DNA from: SAR116 cluster bacterium AG-390-L20
GTDB lineage: Bacteria > Pseudomonadota > Alphaproteobacteria > Puniceispirillales > Marisalimonadaceae
NCBI GenBank assembly: GCA_003278095.1
Contig: QCHB01000014.1
Location: 1-49,348 of the forward strand
Length of the DNA stretch: 49,348 nucleotides
Direction: 5' to 3'
The notes beneath the pieces are model-generated. The model worked only from the letters and a program-made list of their open reading frames with translations, was not told the DNA's origin and searched no databases. The translations under genes were made by a program, and so were the position numbers. Shown here in pieces: positions 1 to 9,467 of the stretch; positions within the stretch are counted from its first letter, which is position 1; each line of letters opens with the position of its first letter.

Positions 1-3000
1 CCATCATTATCTAGAATTGCACGAATATCTTGTGTTTTAATACCATAAAGTCGATTAGCGTTAGGACTTCCATCCATCTTAAAACTGACATCATCAATAG
101 TATGACTAAGGGTTAGTCTTCCTACTTTTTGAGTTCCTACTTTAACGGTTGAGGCAGAAGCACTAGTGGGCGTGATAGACGTTATCTGAGAAAAAACTTT
201 TTCACCTACAACTTTTGCTCCTGCTGCTTGAGCTGTTATTACCTCAGTTTGTGTGTTCCCAAACTGGTCTAACCCAACTATGGTATATTTTTCTCCAACA
301 TCATTACCTGCAGGTGTAATAGTAACAGCTTGAGGGTCTATAGCAACATGTGTTGCCTGAATACCAATTTTTATAGTGCTAGCTGTATTGTTAGATGCTG
401 AAATAGATAAAACTTCACTAAAAGAAATACTCCCTAACGCTGTTCCTCCGCTAACCCCTGTAATAGTGTCTGATCTGTAAACTCCTGAAGTATCATATCC
501 ATTAACTACAAAAGAATTACCTGTTTCATTTCCATTACAAAAAACTGTGATCTTTCCATTCAATAAATTGGAGCTATTTAATGCCCCATCTAAAATTAAC
601 TCACCTGCTGATGCTGACTTACTTGTCATTATTCCGTCATCATCTGTAGTAGAAAGAATGCCTTCTGTAATAATTGGTACACCTGCAGACATATTAGAAT
701 TAAATAGGGAATCATCATCTGTTATGCCGGAAGACTCACTCCACGATAAGGATATACCGGATGGAGGAGAACCGCTTAATGCTGATCCCTCACTATTAAA
801 GAAAACTGGCACATTACTATCATTGAATTTAATAGAAAAGTTAGTTGCAACATCATTTTCTGTTACCTCAATAGAAATAGCTGGATCAGATGCAGTTGGT
901 TGTACTACAAAATTACCTATAAGAGACGCTTTAGATTTTTTTAGTCCAAAGGACTCTGCGTTTGCAGTATTTGCTGTATTAGAAACTAATTTGAATTGGT
1001 CACCCTCAACCGTTCCCTCTGCTGTTGCAATTAATTGGTATCCTGGGGCAGTTCCAACTTGTATGCTTCCACTAGTATTTATATTAGGGGTAATAGAGGT
1101 TATTGTCTTAAACAGACCTAACGTTGAAACTGTTTTGCCTAGCGTTGGACCACTAATAGTTTCTGTTTTATCTAAACCCTCGGTGTCAGTTCCAACTATA
1201 GTAAAAGTTTTATCACTTTCATTAGCTGTAGATGTTATGGACACTCTTGTTCCTAAGGATGAAACAAAGGCAGGTATGGTTCCAACTTCAATTTCGCCTG
1301 AGTCACCGTCAACTTTAACCTCAGTAACTGTTTTAAAAACTTTAGTTCCAGTATTAACTGTATTGTTACCATTTACACCAGTAATTACATCAGTTATTAC
1401 GTTATCGTCTTGATCAGTTCCAGTAATAGTATATTTAAAAGGAGTATTATCATCATTGTCGAGATTTTTAATTGTTATTCTAGAATTTAGAGATGTACTA
1501 TCTTTGAGTGCTCCATCTCGCGTAATGACACCTGCGCCTGTTGGGTTTATGAGCTCTACAATACCATTACTATCAGCGGCAGTTGAATTTAACCCATTTA
1601 TTGTTAGAGCAGTAGCAGCTGTACCAGACTGAGCTGTTGCAATTGAATTAGTAATATTTTCTGACGTACCATTAAATCGGGCCTTTATCCTATTTTCCTC
1701 AGGTCCTTCAACTAATAATTCACCTGATGTCATTTTCAGTCTAAAAATTTGACCTTCAAAATTTAAATCAACAGACTGTCCATCTTTTGGCAGAGAGTTT
1801 AGAACTACTCCTTTAAGCTGCGATGTTGGAGTTTCTGATCTCAAGCTTGATAAAATAGCTGTAGAAATTTCTTTTTCAGTGTCTGCATTAAGAGCATTTG
1901 CATCTATAGTAGTATTCCAATTTCCATCAGCAGCCTTAGTACCAATTCTAATACTACCGTCACTTGTTCCAGAACTATTTATTGATGTAACTGTCTTAAA
2001 TATATTCGTAGTTGTAACAACTCCTCCATTTGATCCTAATATAGTCTCGCTTATGACTTTATTGTCCAAATCTGTACCACTAATAACAAAACTTGTGCCA
2101 GTATTATCTTGTCTACTTTTTATCTGTATCTGTGCACCAAGATAATTTGAAGTTGATAAAACTCCATCCATTGTTAAAGCACCTGATGAAAATGTTGTTA
2201 ATTCAACTAAACTGTCATCGTCATTGATATCATTTCTACCTATAGTTCCTATATGTATATTCCCACCTGGTCTAACAGTAGTGCTAATAGAACTTATAGT
2301 AGTGAATTTTGTTGAACCTACAGCTGTATTAGTGGCTGTCGCACCTGTAATTTGTTCTGAAATAGTGGTACCACTTGCGTTAGTTCCAGTAACTGTAAAT
2401 GTATTACCGCTTTCATCAGTTGAACAATATATAGTAACAACGGCGTTCAAATTATTGGCATCTTTTAATGCTCCATCAAGTGTAATAGTTCCCGAAGAAC
2501 CAGGTCTATTAGAGGAGTATAAACTATCATCGTCGTTTACAAATAATTCATAATCTTTTTGATTAATGTCTAAACCATATTTGGAAAGACCAACTACTGC
2601 TTTTTTACCATCTGGTGCTCCTAAACTATTGTCTAGATCATTAAAAACCTCAGGTTTAATTGTAATTTTTTCACCTGTTTTATTTCTATCAACATTAATG
2701 TATCCATTGGTGAGTGAGTCTAAAGTTGCAGAGTTAACTACCCCTGTATTAATTTGTGTAGAAAAAGTTTCACTTGAAACAAATTTCAATTCACCCTTTA
2801 TATTGGCCGATGTTTTATTGTTATTGCTTATATCTATCAATAACTTTGAATTTAATTGTGAATTATTTTCACTTAATTTATCGAAATTCCCACTAAATGT
2901 TTCAAGATAAAAGTCAGACGGAGCAGAAATGTTTTTAAGATTTATGTCATATCCATCTTTTGAATCAATTATTATTTTTTTAAAGTCACTTGTGACATTT

Positions 3001-5681
3001 GCTATCAAACCTGTTTGAGATGAATATTCATTAATTCTTTTAGCCAAAGCAGATATATCACTTGCTGCAACACTCGCATTAATTGATACAGCGTTACTAT
3101 TCTTACCTTTTAGATCAAAAGTAAACGCTCCACTTGTGCCATCATTTAAAGGTCCTAGCATAACCTTAGTACTAGCAGAAACATTTACTCCCGTTCCTGC
3201 TAAGTCAGTTTTGAGTTTATTAGCAGAATAATACGCATTTGTTCCTACGGGTACATTTATAGTTTTCACAACATTATCGCTGTTAGTAACATTTAGAGAG
3301 TAGCCAACTGCTTCAGTTCCGATTGAAACTTTTCCAGCTGAATTACCATCAATACTGATTGTTCTAACTTTACTGAAAATTTTGCTCCCTGTTACAGTTG
3401 TTATATTGCCACCAGTAATTGTTTCAGTTTGATAAAGTCCATCTAAATCATACCCAGCAACTGTAAAAGTCCTACTTGATTCGTCTTTTTCACAGGCAAT
3501 TGAAATATATGAATTTAACTCTTTTGAATATATTTTCTCACCATCAAGCGTTAATGAACCACTCGTCACAGTTTTGCTTGTAAGCAAACCATCCATGTCC
3601 GTACTTTGTTCATTGTAACTTAAATTTGAACCAAAACTACTTACATAATCTCCACTAGCAGTTTTCCTTGATAAATTCATACCTCTATAATTATTATTCA
3701 AATAATCATTTCTATACTCAGCAGACTCTAAAAACCCATTCTCTTTTTTAATTAAAGAAGCTATCTCAGAGGCATCTAAAGTTGTACCAGAAACATGTCT
3801 TCCGTCCCTGGTAAAAATTTGAATCTTACTAGGTAATGCTGCTGAAGCAGAAATATTTGAAATTGAGGCTGAAAAAGAATTACCTCTAGAAAATATTGAA
3901 GCGTTTGAAATGTCAGATTCAGAAGATGCTATTGTAAGATAACCATTAGAACCAGTAGCAAATAATCCATATTTTCTAAAATCATGTTGACTTTTTCCAT
4001 CTAACATCAAACCTGAATTTAATAAATTTGCAAATTCTTCTACAGATTTTATTCCGTCTCCAGGATCGGTTGCGGCTGAGCTTAAATTTACTTCATTTCC
4101 ATTTGCAAGAGTAATTTTAAATGATGAAAAACCCTTTATATCAGCGTCTGAAATAGTCACGGTTCCAGAAGATTGATTACCTATTGAAGATAAATTTATT
4201 GACTGTATAGAAGGTTTAATGGTTGATATCGGCCCATCTTGTAAAAAAGATGTGGCTACCAATGGATTAGTGCTTGAGGTAAAAAGATCCTCAATTTGGG
4301 GTGGGTGGTTTATATTTTGTTGTTGAGTAGTACCAATTAAATTTAATTCTACATCACCAACATTAGCTGAACTTTTGGAAATTAAATTTTTAGATGAAGC
4401 AGCAAAATCTTCAGCATTGTTAAGACTAAATTGCATTGCACCGGATTTAGTCATACTTGGAGATATTATAAAACCATCATTATCTTTAGGCTCTCCCATA
4501 ACTTCAATCTGATAACCATTAAAATTAAGTAATTTTCCTCTTATAAAGGACACACCTACTGAATCTCTTATTTTCCACTCATTGTTAGTTTTATTATAAT
4601 TGACATGTATTTTTTCTTGTTTGATGTTACTTGGATCACCTTCAACCACATTGAAACTAAGAGAACTCTTATTATCAAAATTTGCTTTTGGTGTCATTGA
4701 GTTAACTGAAAACATCGCTTTTCCAACATTTCCATGAAGATCAATACCAGAAGTTTGAATAGTATTTATTTCATTTGCAAATTTTTCAGCAAGATTACTT
4801 ATCTCACTTTGAACAGATCCAATCAAACCATAAAATTGTGAAATTGCAGATAAAACTCCCGAAGAGAATGCAGCTGTTGATTTTATTCCCTGCTTATTAA
4901 CAGTAATAGAAATATTATTTCCATCTGAAGCTGATGTAAGTGTTGCGGCGATGTTTCTTTTTAAAATATTTACTCCGTTGCCTGAGTCGCCTAATCTAAT
5001 TTCAGCAGCTCCAGTCTCGTCTAAATTTACGGTGAAATTGAGTGTTTTAGAAAGTTCTTTTAATAATTGATCTCTAGCATCTAAAACATCATTAGAAGCA
5101 TCTTTAGTACCGCTTGTAGAAATTAAACTATTAACTTTAGATAATTGATCTAAGTTCAAGTTTACCTCAGTTAGTTTAATATCAGTTTGTTTAATGGCAC
5201 TTGATTTAAAATTTTTAAGTTGAGTGTCATAACTATTAAATGTAGAAGTCAGTGCCTTACCTGCCTCTAAAGCAACAGTACGCGCTGCAATACTGTCAGG
5301 ATTACTTGCAACGTCTTGAAGAGAGTCAAAAAATCTTCCAATAAAAACACCTAAATCACTACCTGAAGGTAACAGCATATCCTCTAGATCGCTTAACTTT
5401 GAAACTAGTTCATTTAACATTTCATAATCAGATTGTGATGATCTAGTTTTATCAGACAAGTATGCGTCAAATGATCTTTTAACGCTTGTAACTCTTACTC
5501 CTAGCCCAGCATTATCTGATACATTAGTTGGACCACCTGTAACGCCCGCGACTTCCGCAATATCTGCACTTCTTTTGTTGTAACCTTCCGTGTTAATGTT
5601 AGCTATGTTTTGTCCGGTAACAGATAAAGCTTGTCTATAGGCTTGTACCCCAGTTTTTCCAATTTCAAATAAAGAAGCCAT
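1..5681 (-). CDS. flgK: Giant flagellar hook-associated protein 1 (FlgK), partial at left edge
   Basis: FlgK is the first hook-filament junction protein, exported by the flagellar type III system. The start ATG (5679-5681) directly follows the flgJ stop. The N-terminus (MASLFEIGKTGVQAYRQAL, then GQNIANINTEGYNKR) is the FlgK D0/D1 signature, and ordinary FlgK-like sequence runs to about residue 430. The frame then stays open to base 3, giving at least 1893 residues. Usual FlgK length is roughly 450-700, and the conserved C-terminal helix has not yet appeared. The extra length carries seven copies of a beta-type repeat plus flagellin-IN-like stretches. It is the last visible gene of the flgG-H-I-J-K operon. 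The family call is secure; the role of the expansion is unknown. Confidence 0.93.
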   Translation of the reverse strand, partial: MASLFEIGKTGVQAYRQALSVTGQNIANINTEGYNKRSADIAEVAGVTGGPTNVSDNAGLGVRVTSVKRSFDAYLSDKTRSSQSDYEMLNELVSKLSDLEDMLLPSGSDLGVFIGRFFDSLQDVASNPDSIAARTVALEAGKALTSTFNSYDTQLKNFKSSAIKQTDIKLTEVNLNLDQLSKVNSLISTSGTKDASNDVLDARDQLLKELSKTLNFTVNLDETGAAEIRLGDSGNGVNILKRNIAATLTSASDGNNISITVNKQGIKSTAAFSSGVLSAISQFYGLIGSVQSEISNLAEKFANEINTIQTSGIDLHGNVGKAMFSVNSMTPKANFDNKSSLSFNVVEGDPSNIKQEKIHVNYNKTNNEWKIRDSVGVSFIRGKLLNFNGYQIEVMGEPKDNDGFIISPSMTKSGAMQFSLNNAEDFAASSKNLISKSSANVGDVELNLIGTTQQQNINHPPQIEDLFTSSTNPLVATSFLQDGPISTIKPSIQSINLSSIGNQSSGTVTISDADIKGFSSFKITLANGNEVNLSSAATDPGDGIKSVEEFANLLNSGLMLDGKSQHDFRKYGLFATGSNGYLTIASSESDISNASIFSRGNSFSASISNISASAALPSKIQIFTRDGRHVSGTTLDASEIASLIKKENGFLESAEYRNDYLNNNYRGMNLSRKTASGDYVSSFGSNLSYNEQSTDMDGLLTSKTVTSGSLTLDGEKIYSKELNSYISIACEKDESSRTFTVAGYDLDGLYQTETITGGNITTVTGSKIFSKVRTISIDGNSAGKVSIGTEAVGYSLNVTNSDNVVKTINVPVGTNAYYSANKLKTDLAGTGVNVSASTKVMLGPLNDGTSGAFTFDLKGKNSNAVSINASVAASDISALAKRINEYSSQTGLIANVTSDFKKIIIDSKDGYDINLKNISAPSDFYLETFSGNFDKLSENNSQLNSKLLIDISNNNKTSANIKGELKFVSSETFSTQINTGVVNSATLDSLTNGYINVDRNKTGEKITIKPEVFNDLDNSLGAPDGKKAVVGLSKYGLDINQKDYELFVNDDDSLYSSNRPGSSGTITLDGALKDANNLNAVVTIYCSTDESGNTFTVTGTNASGTTISEQITGATATNTAVGSTKFTTISSISTTVRPGGNIHIGTIGRNDINDDDSLVELTTFSSGALTMDGVLSTSNYLGAQIQIKSRQDNTGTSFVISGTDLDNKVISETILGSNGGVVTTTNIFKTVTSINSSGTSDGSIRIGTKAADGNWNTTIDANALNADTEKEISTAILSSLRSETPTSQLKGVVLNSLPKDGQSVDLNFEGQIFRLKMTSGELLVEGPEENRIKARFNGTSENITNSIATAQSGTAATALTINGLNSTAADSNGIVELINPTGAGVITRDGALKDSTSLNSRITIKNLDNDDNTPFKYTITGTDQDDNVITDVITGVNGNNTVNTGTKVFKTVTEVKVDGDSGEIEVGTIPAFVSSLGTRVSITSTANESDKTFTIVGTDTEGLDKTETISGPTLGKTVSTLGLFKTITSITPNINTSGSIQVGTAPGYQLIATAEGTVEGDQFKLVSNTANTANAESFGLKKSKASLIGNFVVQPTASDPAISIEVTENDVATNFSIKFNDSNVPVFFNSEGSALSGSPPSGISLSWSESSGITDDDSLFNSNMSAGVPIITEGILSTTDDDGIMTSKSASAGELILDGALNSSNLLNGKITVFCNGNETGNSFVVNGYDTSGVYRSDTITGVSGGTALGSISFSEVLSISASNNTASTIKIGIQATHVAIDPQAVTITPAGNDVGEKYTIVGLDQFGNTQTEVITAQAAGAKVVGEKVFSQITSITPTSASASTVKVGTQKVGRLTLSHTIDDVSFKMDGSPNANRLYGIKTQDIRAILDND
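115..3606 (-). repeat. Seven copies of a ~75-100 aa beta-type repeat inside FlgK
   Basis: Diverged protein repeats, in N- to C-terminal order: 3300-3606, 2240-2540, 1935-2226, 1270-1583, 1035-1262, 352-645 and 118-330. Several begin with an acidic DDDSL or DMDG motif. They continue with SGxLTLDGAL, then a TFTVTGxDxxG strand, a TETITGxN strand, FKTVTSI, and end in SAGxIxIGT. Copies five and seven lack the acidic header and SGxLTLDG block. This pattern closely resembles repeats I know from phage virion and tail proteins (ESGNTFTVTG...TETITG...FKTVTSI). That relationship is recognition by eye, not a database result. Confidence 0.85.
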
Positions 5682-6014
5682 TTACTTTTCTTTCTTTGAA
5701 TGAAAATGTGGTTGAAATTGTTTAATAAGTGCTTCTGCTATACCAAAATTATTTTTCTTAGATAAAATTTGTGAATATTCTACATCAAGCATATTATTAA
5801 ATGTGTCTTGGGCTTCAGAACTAAAAACTCCTTCAGCAAGCCTACTTTGTCTTGCCTGTTTTAACATTTGATGTACAAAAATAGATTCGAACTGCTCTGC
5901 CACAGTTTTTAAATCTTGATTATTTTTTTCTTTTAAAGACAAAGAATTTTGATCTTGTGAAACCTTTGTTGCTAGAAAATTAATATGATCTGTTTTTGAA
6001 ATAGAATTATCCAT
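5682..6014 (-). CDS. flgJ: FlgJ-type rod-binding protein, single domain
   Basis: A 110-residue protein matching only the N-terminal rod-binding domain of FlgJ, which caps the growing rod in the periplasm. Visible features are LKTVAEQFESIFVHQMLKQAR near residues 35-55 and the FNNMLDVEYSQILSK stretch near 70-85. The C-terminal muramidase domain of enterobacterial FlgJ is absent, as in most alphaproteobacteria, so a separate hydrolase would be needed. It sits between flgI and flgK with almost no spacing, in the flgG operon. Confidence 0.88.
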   Translation of the reverse strand: MDNSISKTDHINFLATKVSQDQNSLSLKEKNNQDLKTVAEQFESIFVHQMLKQARQSRLAEGVFSSEAQDTFNNMLDVEYSQILSKKNNFGIAEALIKQFQPHFHSKKEK

Positions 6015-6025
6015 TAACTCTACCT

Positions 6026-7150
6026 TTAAATAATAATCATTTGTGCTCTAAGAGCACCAGCAGCTCGTAAAGCCTCTAAAATTGCGACTAAATCCGCACT
6101 TGTAGTACCAATTGCGTTGATTGCATCAACCACATCCGCCAAGGATGTTCCTGCGTCAAAAACGAAAGCTGACGCTGTTTCTGCACCAGCTTCTATATCA
6201 GTATCATTTTCAGTGTTAGCTGCAGTGGTAGTAGTTACATTGCCTGCATCATCATATAATGTTTGGCCAGGAGTTGTATTAGTATCTTCATTAACTTTTA
6301 CTGTTAGACTACCGTGACTCACAGCCGCCGGTGTAACCCTTACGTCACCTCCTATTACAATTGTTCCGGTTCTTGCATTAACAACCACTTTGGCGATTGG
6401 TGAAGCTGGATCAACCTCAATGTTTTCAAGTAAACTCATAAAACTAACTTTTTGAGAAGGATCTTTGGGTGCTCTAACTGAAACAGAGGTATGGTCCAGA
6501 GCTTTAGCAACGTCTGGGCCAAAAACTTTATTAATTTCTTCTGTAATACGATTGGCAGTTGTAAAATCTCCCTGATGAAGGTTCATCACAAAATTATTTG
6601 AATTTATAAATGGTGCTTCAACCATTCTCTCTACTGTAGCTCCATTAGAGATTGTGCCAACAGTTGGTATATTAACAGACATTGAAGAACCATCTGCACC
6701 TTCAACACCAAACCCACCCACTGCTAAATTTCCTTGTGCGATGGCATAAGTTTTTCCATCAGCGCCTTTAAGAGGGGTCATTAAGAGAGTTCCACCCCTT
6801 AAGCTCTTTGCTTTACCCATAGAAGAAACCGTTACACCAATTTTTTGGCCGATTTTGACAAAAGGGTCTAAGTCAGCAGTAATCATTACAGCAGCAGAGT
6901 TTTTTCCACTTAAACTACCTGTATCAATATTCATTCCAAATTGAGAAATAGTTGACTGCATACTTTGCAGGGTCACACCTAAAGAAGAGTCACCAGTACC
7001 ATCAAGTCCAACAACAATCCCATAACCCATTAATTGATTAGTTCTAATTCCTGCAAAACTAACCATATCTTTTAATCTATCTGCCATTACCTCATTAGCA
7101 ATGAATAAAAATAAGAAATTTATTAGTATAATTTTTTTTAAATTTTTCAT
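6026..7150 (-). CDS. flgI: Flagellar P-ring protein FlgI
   Basis: FlgI assembles the periplasmic P-ring around the rod in the peptidoglycan layer. The 374-residue length is normal. A signal peptide occupies about residues 1-23 (ends NEVMA, then DRLKDM). The family pattern follows: [20 protein letters not shown], then GLDGTGDSS, then [18 protein letters not shown]. The C-terminus [21 protein letters not shown] is also typical. A variable, threonine-rich and acidic loop lies near residues 275-325. It follows flgH in the flgG operon. Confidence 0.95.
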   Translation of the reverse strand: MKNLKKIILINFLFLFIANEVMADRLKDMVSFAGIRTNQLMGYGIVVGLDGTGDSSLGVTLQSMQSTISQFGMNIDTGSLSGKNSAAVMITADLDPFVKIGQKIGVTVSSMGKAKSLRGGTLLMTPLKGADGKTYAIAQGNLAVGGFGVEGADGSSMSVNIPTVGTISNGATVERMVEAPFINSNNFVMNLHQGDFTTANRITEEINKVFGPDVAKALDHTSVSVRAPKDPSQKVSFMSLLENIEVDPASPIAKVVVNARTGTIVIGGDVRVTPAAVSHGSLTVKVNEDTNTTPGQTLYDDAGNVTTTTAANTENDTDIEAGAETASAFVFDAGTSLADVVDAINAIGTTSADLVAILEALRAAGALRAQMIII

Positions 7151-7161
7151 TTGTAAATATC

Positions 7162-7827
7162 CTAAAAAGGTGAAATTGCTCTAAATATTTTACTTCCCCA
7201 TCCAGGTTTTGTAGCGCTATCGAGTATTCCTGCACCTACATATTCAATTTGAGCTTCAGCAATTTTTGCTGATGAAACTGAATTTGTAGTAGATATATCT
7301 TGAGGTCTAATTATTCCACTTAATCTAATATATTCTGTACCTTCAGTTATCCTTAATTTCTTTTGTCCTTTGATTTCTAAATTACCATTTGGAAAAACTC
7401 TAACAACAGTAGCAGACAGTGTTCCACTCAGGCTATTTGATTGGTTAGTAGCCATAGAGCCAGAAAAAGAGTTTGTTTTGGAAGCACTACCACCTAAACC
7501 CGCAAAATTTCTTAAAATTCCTGTTGGTCCAACCTCTGCTCCAATCGTATCAGTTTTTCCAGATGAATTTGTTACTGCTTTGTTAGAAGAAAAAGTTTCA
7601 CTTAAAGTTACTGATAAAATATCACCAACTTTCTTCGCTCTTCTGTCTGATGAAAAAAGACCTGACGAACTAGTGCTAAAAATTGCACCATTTGACGGGT
7701 TTTCTCTATTAAATTCCTCAAATGACGGTGTCAGTGGTTTAAATTGTTTATTATTGACTTCTTCCACATAAGTTGAACAACCATTGATAAATAATATAGA
7801 CACAATAATAATTAATTTTATCATCAT
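7162..7827 (-). CDS. flgH: Flagellar L-ring lipoprotein FlgH
   Basis: FlgH forms the outer-membrane L-ring. The N-terminus is a lipoprotein signal ([12 protein letters not shown]) with the acceptor Cys at residue 17, though Asn in the box is slightly unusual. Family blocks are visible: [20 protein letters not shown], the [11 protein letters not shown] segment, and [13 protein letters not shown]. The 221-residue length is normal. Two ATGs are adjacent. The second (7824) is better spaced from a GAGG ribosome site, so the real start may be one codon later. It lies between flgG and flgI. Confidence 0.94.
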   Translation of the reverse strand: MMIKLIIIVSILFINGCSTYVEEVNNKQFKPLTPSFEEFNRENPSNGAIFSTSSSGLFSSDRRAKKVGDILSVTLSETFSSNKAVTNSSGKTDTIGAEVGPTGILRNFAGLGGSASKTNSFSGSMATNQSNSLSGTLSATVVRVFPNGNLEIKGQKKLRITEGTEYIRLSGIIRPQDISTTNSVSSAKIAEAQIEYVGAGILDSATKPGWGSKIFRAISPF

Positions 7828-7837
7828 AACCTCTTAA

Positions 7838-8623
7838 TTATAGATTTTGACTTATAAATCTAAGCATATCATCCACACCAGATATTGCTTTTGAGTTGAC
7901 TTCATAAGCTCTTTGCGTTTCAATCATATCAACTAATTCTTGAACTACATTTACATTAGAACTTTCAAGAGCACCCTGAACTAAACTACCAAAACCATTT
8001 TCAAAAGGATTGGCTACAACTGGAACACCACTTGCTGGTGTCTCTACTAACATTGACTGTCCAATTGGTTGTAAACCTCTAGAATTTGGAAAATCTGCCA
8101 GCTGAAACTGTCCAACTTCTTCTGCCTCAACCTCACCTGGATTTTGAACGGAGACGATCCCGTCAGCAGAAATATTTATACTTGTAACACCCTCAGGTAT
8201 AGCAATTTCAGGTTGAATTACATATCCAGATGCAGTTGTTAAAAGTCCTTCAGCATTCCTACCAAAAGCACCATTTCTAGTAAAACCAACTCTTCCATCT
8301 GGCATTAAAACTTGAAAAAAACCAGATCCATCTATTGATACATCTAAAGCATTGTCTGATGAAACTATATTTCCTTGTGAAAATAGCTTATCAGCATTAA
8401 TAATACGAACACCTGTTCCCACTGAAAACGCTGAATTTGTTTTTGTTTCACCTGAAGTTTGAGCACCAGATGCTTTTATAACCTGATATAAAAGTGTTTC
8501 AAAATTTGCTCTATCTCTCTTAAAACCTGTAGTATTTACGTTAGCTAAGTTATTAGCAATAACCTGCATCCTACTATTTTGAGCATTTAAACCAGTTTTA
8601 GCAACGTGCATCGCATTAGACAT
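7838..8623 (-). CDS. flgG: Flagellar distal rod protein FlgG
   Basis: FlgG forms the distal rod. At 261 residues it has normal length. Its N-terminus (MHVAKTGLNAQNSRMQVIAN, then NLANVNTTGFKRDR) and C-terminus (SSNVNVVQELVDMIETQRAY, then EVNSKAI) are the conserved coiled-coil ends of the axial family. The start is fixed by AAGGAG six bases upstream. It is the first gene of the flgG-H-I-J-K operon and has its own sigma-54-type promoter at 8658-8672. Confidence 0.95.
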   Translation of the reverse strand: MSNAMHVAKTGLNAQNSRMQVIANNLANVNTTGFKRDRANFETLLYQVIKASGAQTSGETKTNSAFSVGTGVRIINADKLFSQGNIVSSDNALDVSIDGSGFFQVLMPDGRVGFTRNGAFGRNAEGLLTTASGYVIQPEIAIPEGVTSINISADGIVSVQNPGEVEAEEVGQFQLADFPNSRGLQPIGQSMLVETPASGVPVVANPFENGFGSLVQGALESSNVNVVQELVDMIETQRAYEVNSKAISGVDDMLRFISQNL

Positions 8624-8657
8624 ATTAAACTCCTTATTATTAATATAGAAGTATAAT

Positions 8658-8672
8658 GCAATACATATGCCA
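8658..8672 (-). promoter_or_regulatory. Sigma-54 promoter for flgGHIJK
   Basis: On the minus strand the sequence reads TGGCATATGTATTGC. It matches the -24/-12 consensus TGGCAC-N5-TTGC with correct GG-to-GC spacing. The expected start of transcription near 8646 leaves a short leader containing the flgG ribosome site. It lies in the gap between flgF and flgG, splitting the rod and ring genes into two transcription units. Confidence 0.8.
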
Positions 8673-8687
8673 ATTTATGGTGGATTA

Positions 8688-9440
8688 TTAACTCGGCATT
8701 CTCATTAGAGATGCTGTGGCTTCGTCAATTTCTTTTGCTGTAGTAACAAATTTTACATTTATTTCGTAAGCTCTTGATTGATCTATACCAGCTACAAGCT
8801 CGTCTACAGATTTAACATTTGAGCCTTCTAAAAATCCACTTAAGAGTATTGTTCTATTGTCAGCTGCAGGAATAGATCCATCTATCGGCCTTACAAATCC
8901 ATCAATTGTTTTTGCCAAGGGTACTTCAGATCCAAAAGTTGTAGCAAGTTGTGCAACTTTTATTTTTTGACCAAGGGGTGCATTTAAAGGCTCGATTTCT
9001 ATTATTCCATCACCTGATACAGAAATTTTTCTATGTGGTGGAACTACGATCGGTTCAAGATCAACACTTAGTGGTTGAGTTCCAGTACCATCTCTTAAAG
9101 TCCCATCTGCAGAAACTGTAAAATCTCCCCTCCGAGACATAGCCACATCTCCATTAGCCGGTTTTACAATAAAATATCCATTACCATCAACAGCTAAGTC
9201 TAAAGGTGCGCCTGTTTGCTGCATGGGGCCAGGAGTACTGTCATATCCACCAGGTTCTTGAAGAGCCATAACTCTTGGGTCTATTCCTTTGTCGCGATCC
9301 AAGTACACAGAAGAAAAGTTGATTTGAATATCTTTTTGAAACCCTGTCACGCTTATATTGGCTAAGTTTTGTGCTGTAACAGATTGGTTGTCTCTCAAAA
9401 TATTCATACTATTCAGAGCTGTGTAAATACTGCGATCCAT
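8688..9440 (-). CDS. flgF: Flagellar proximal rod protein FlgF
   Basis: A 250-residue axial protein with the typical FlgF opening (MDRSIYTALNSMNILRDNQ, then AQNLANISVTGFQKD). Internal features are APLDLAVDGNGYFIVKPANG and a conserved C-terminus (GSNVKSVDELVAGIDQSRAYE). FlgF is part of the rod, secreted by the type III apparatus. Start chosen by GAGG seven bases upstream. It is the last gene of the flgB-C-D-E-F operon, 27 bases after the flgE stop. Confidence 0.9.
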   Translation of the reverse strand: MDRSIYTALNSMNILRDNQSVTAQNLANISVTGFQKDIQINFSSVYLDRDKGIDPRVMALQEPGGYDSTPGPMQQTGAPLDLAVDGNGYFIVKPANGDVAMSRRGDFTVSADGTLRDGTGTQPLSVDLEPIVVPPHRKISVSGDGIIEIEPLNAPLGQKIKVAQLATTFGSEVPLAKTIDGFVRPIDGSIPAADNRTILLSGFLEGSNVKSVDELVAGIDQSRAYEINVKFVTTAKEIDEATASLMRMPS

Positions 9441-9467
9441 AATCTTTTCCTCTTATTTCTTAATCAA

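Noticed and set aside
547..2910. Long plus-strand open frames across the flgK region, and similar ones at 10549-12906 over flgE
   Set aside because: They lie opposite flgK and flgE. Their Pro/Val/Ser-rich composition comes from antisense reading of Thr/Gly/Asp-rich repeats, with no ribosome sites or known domains.
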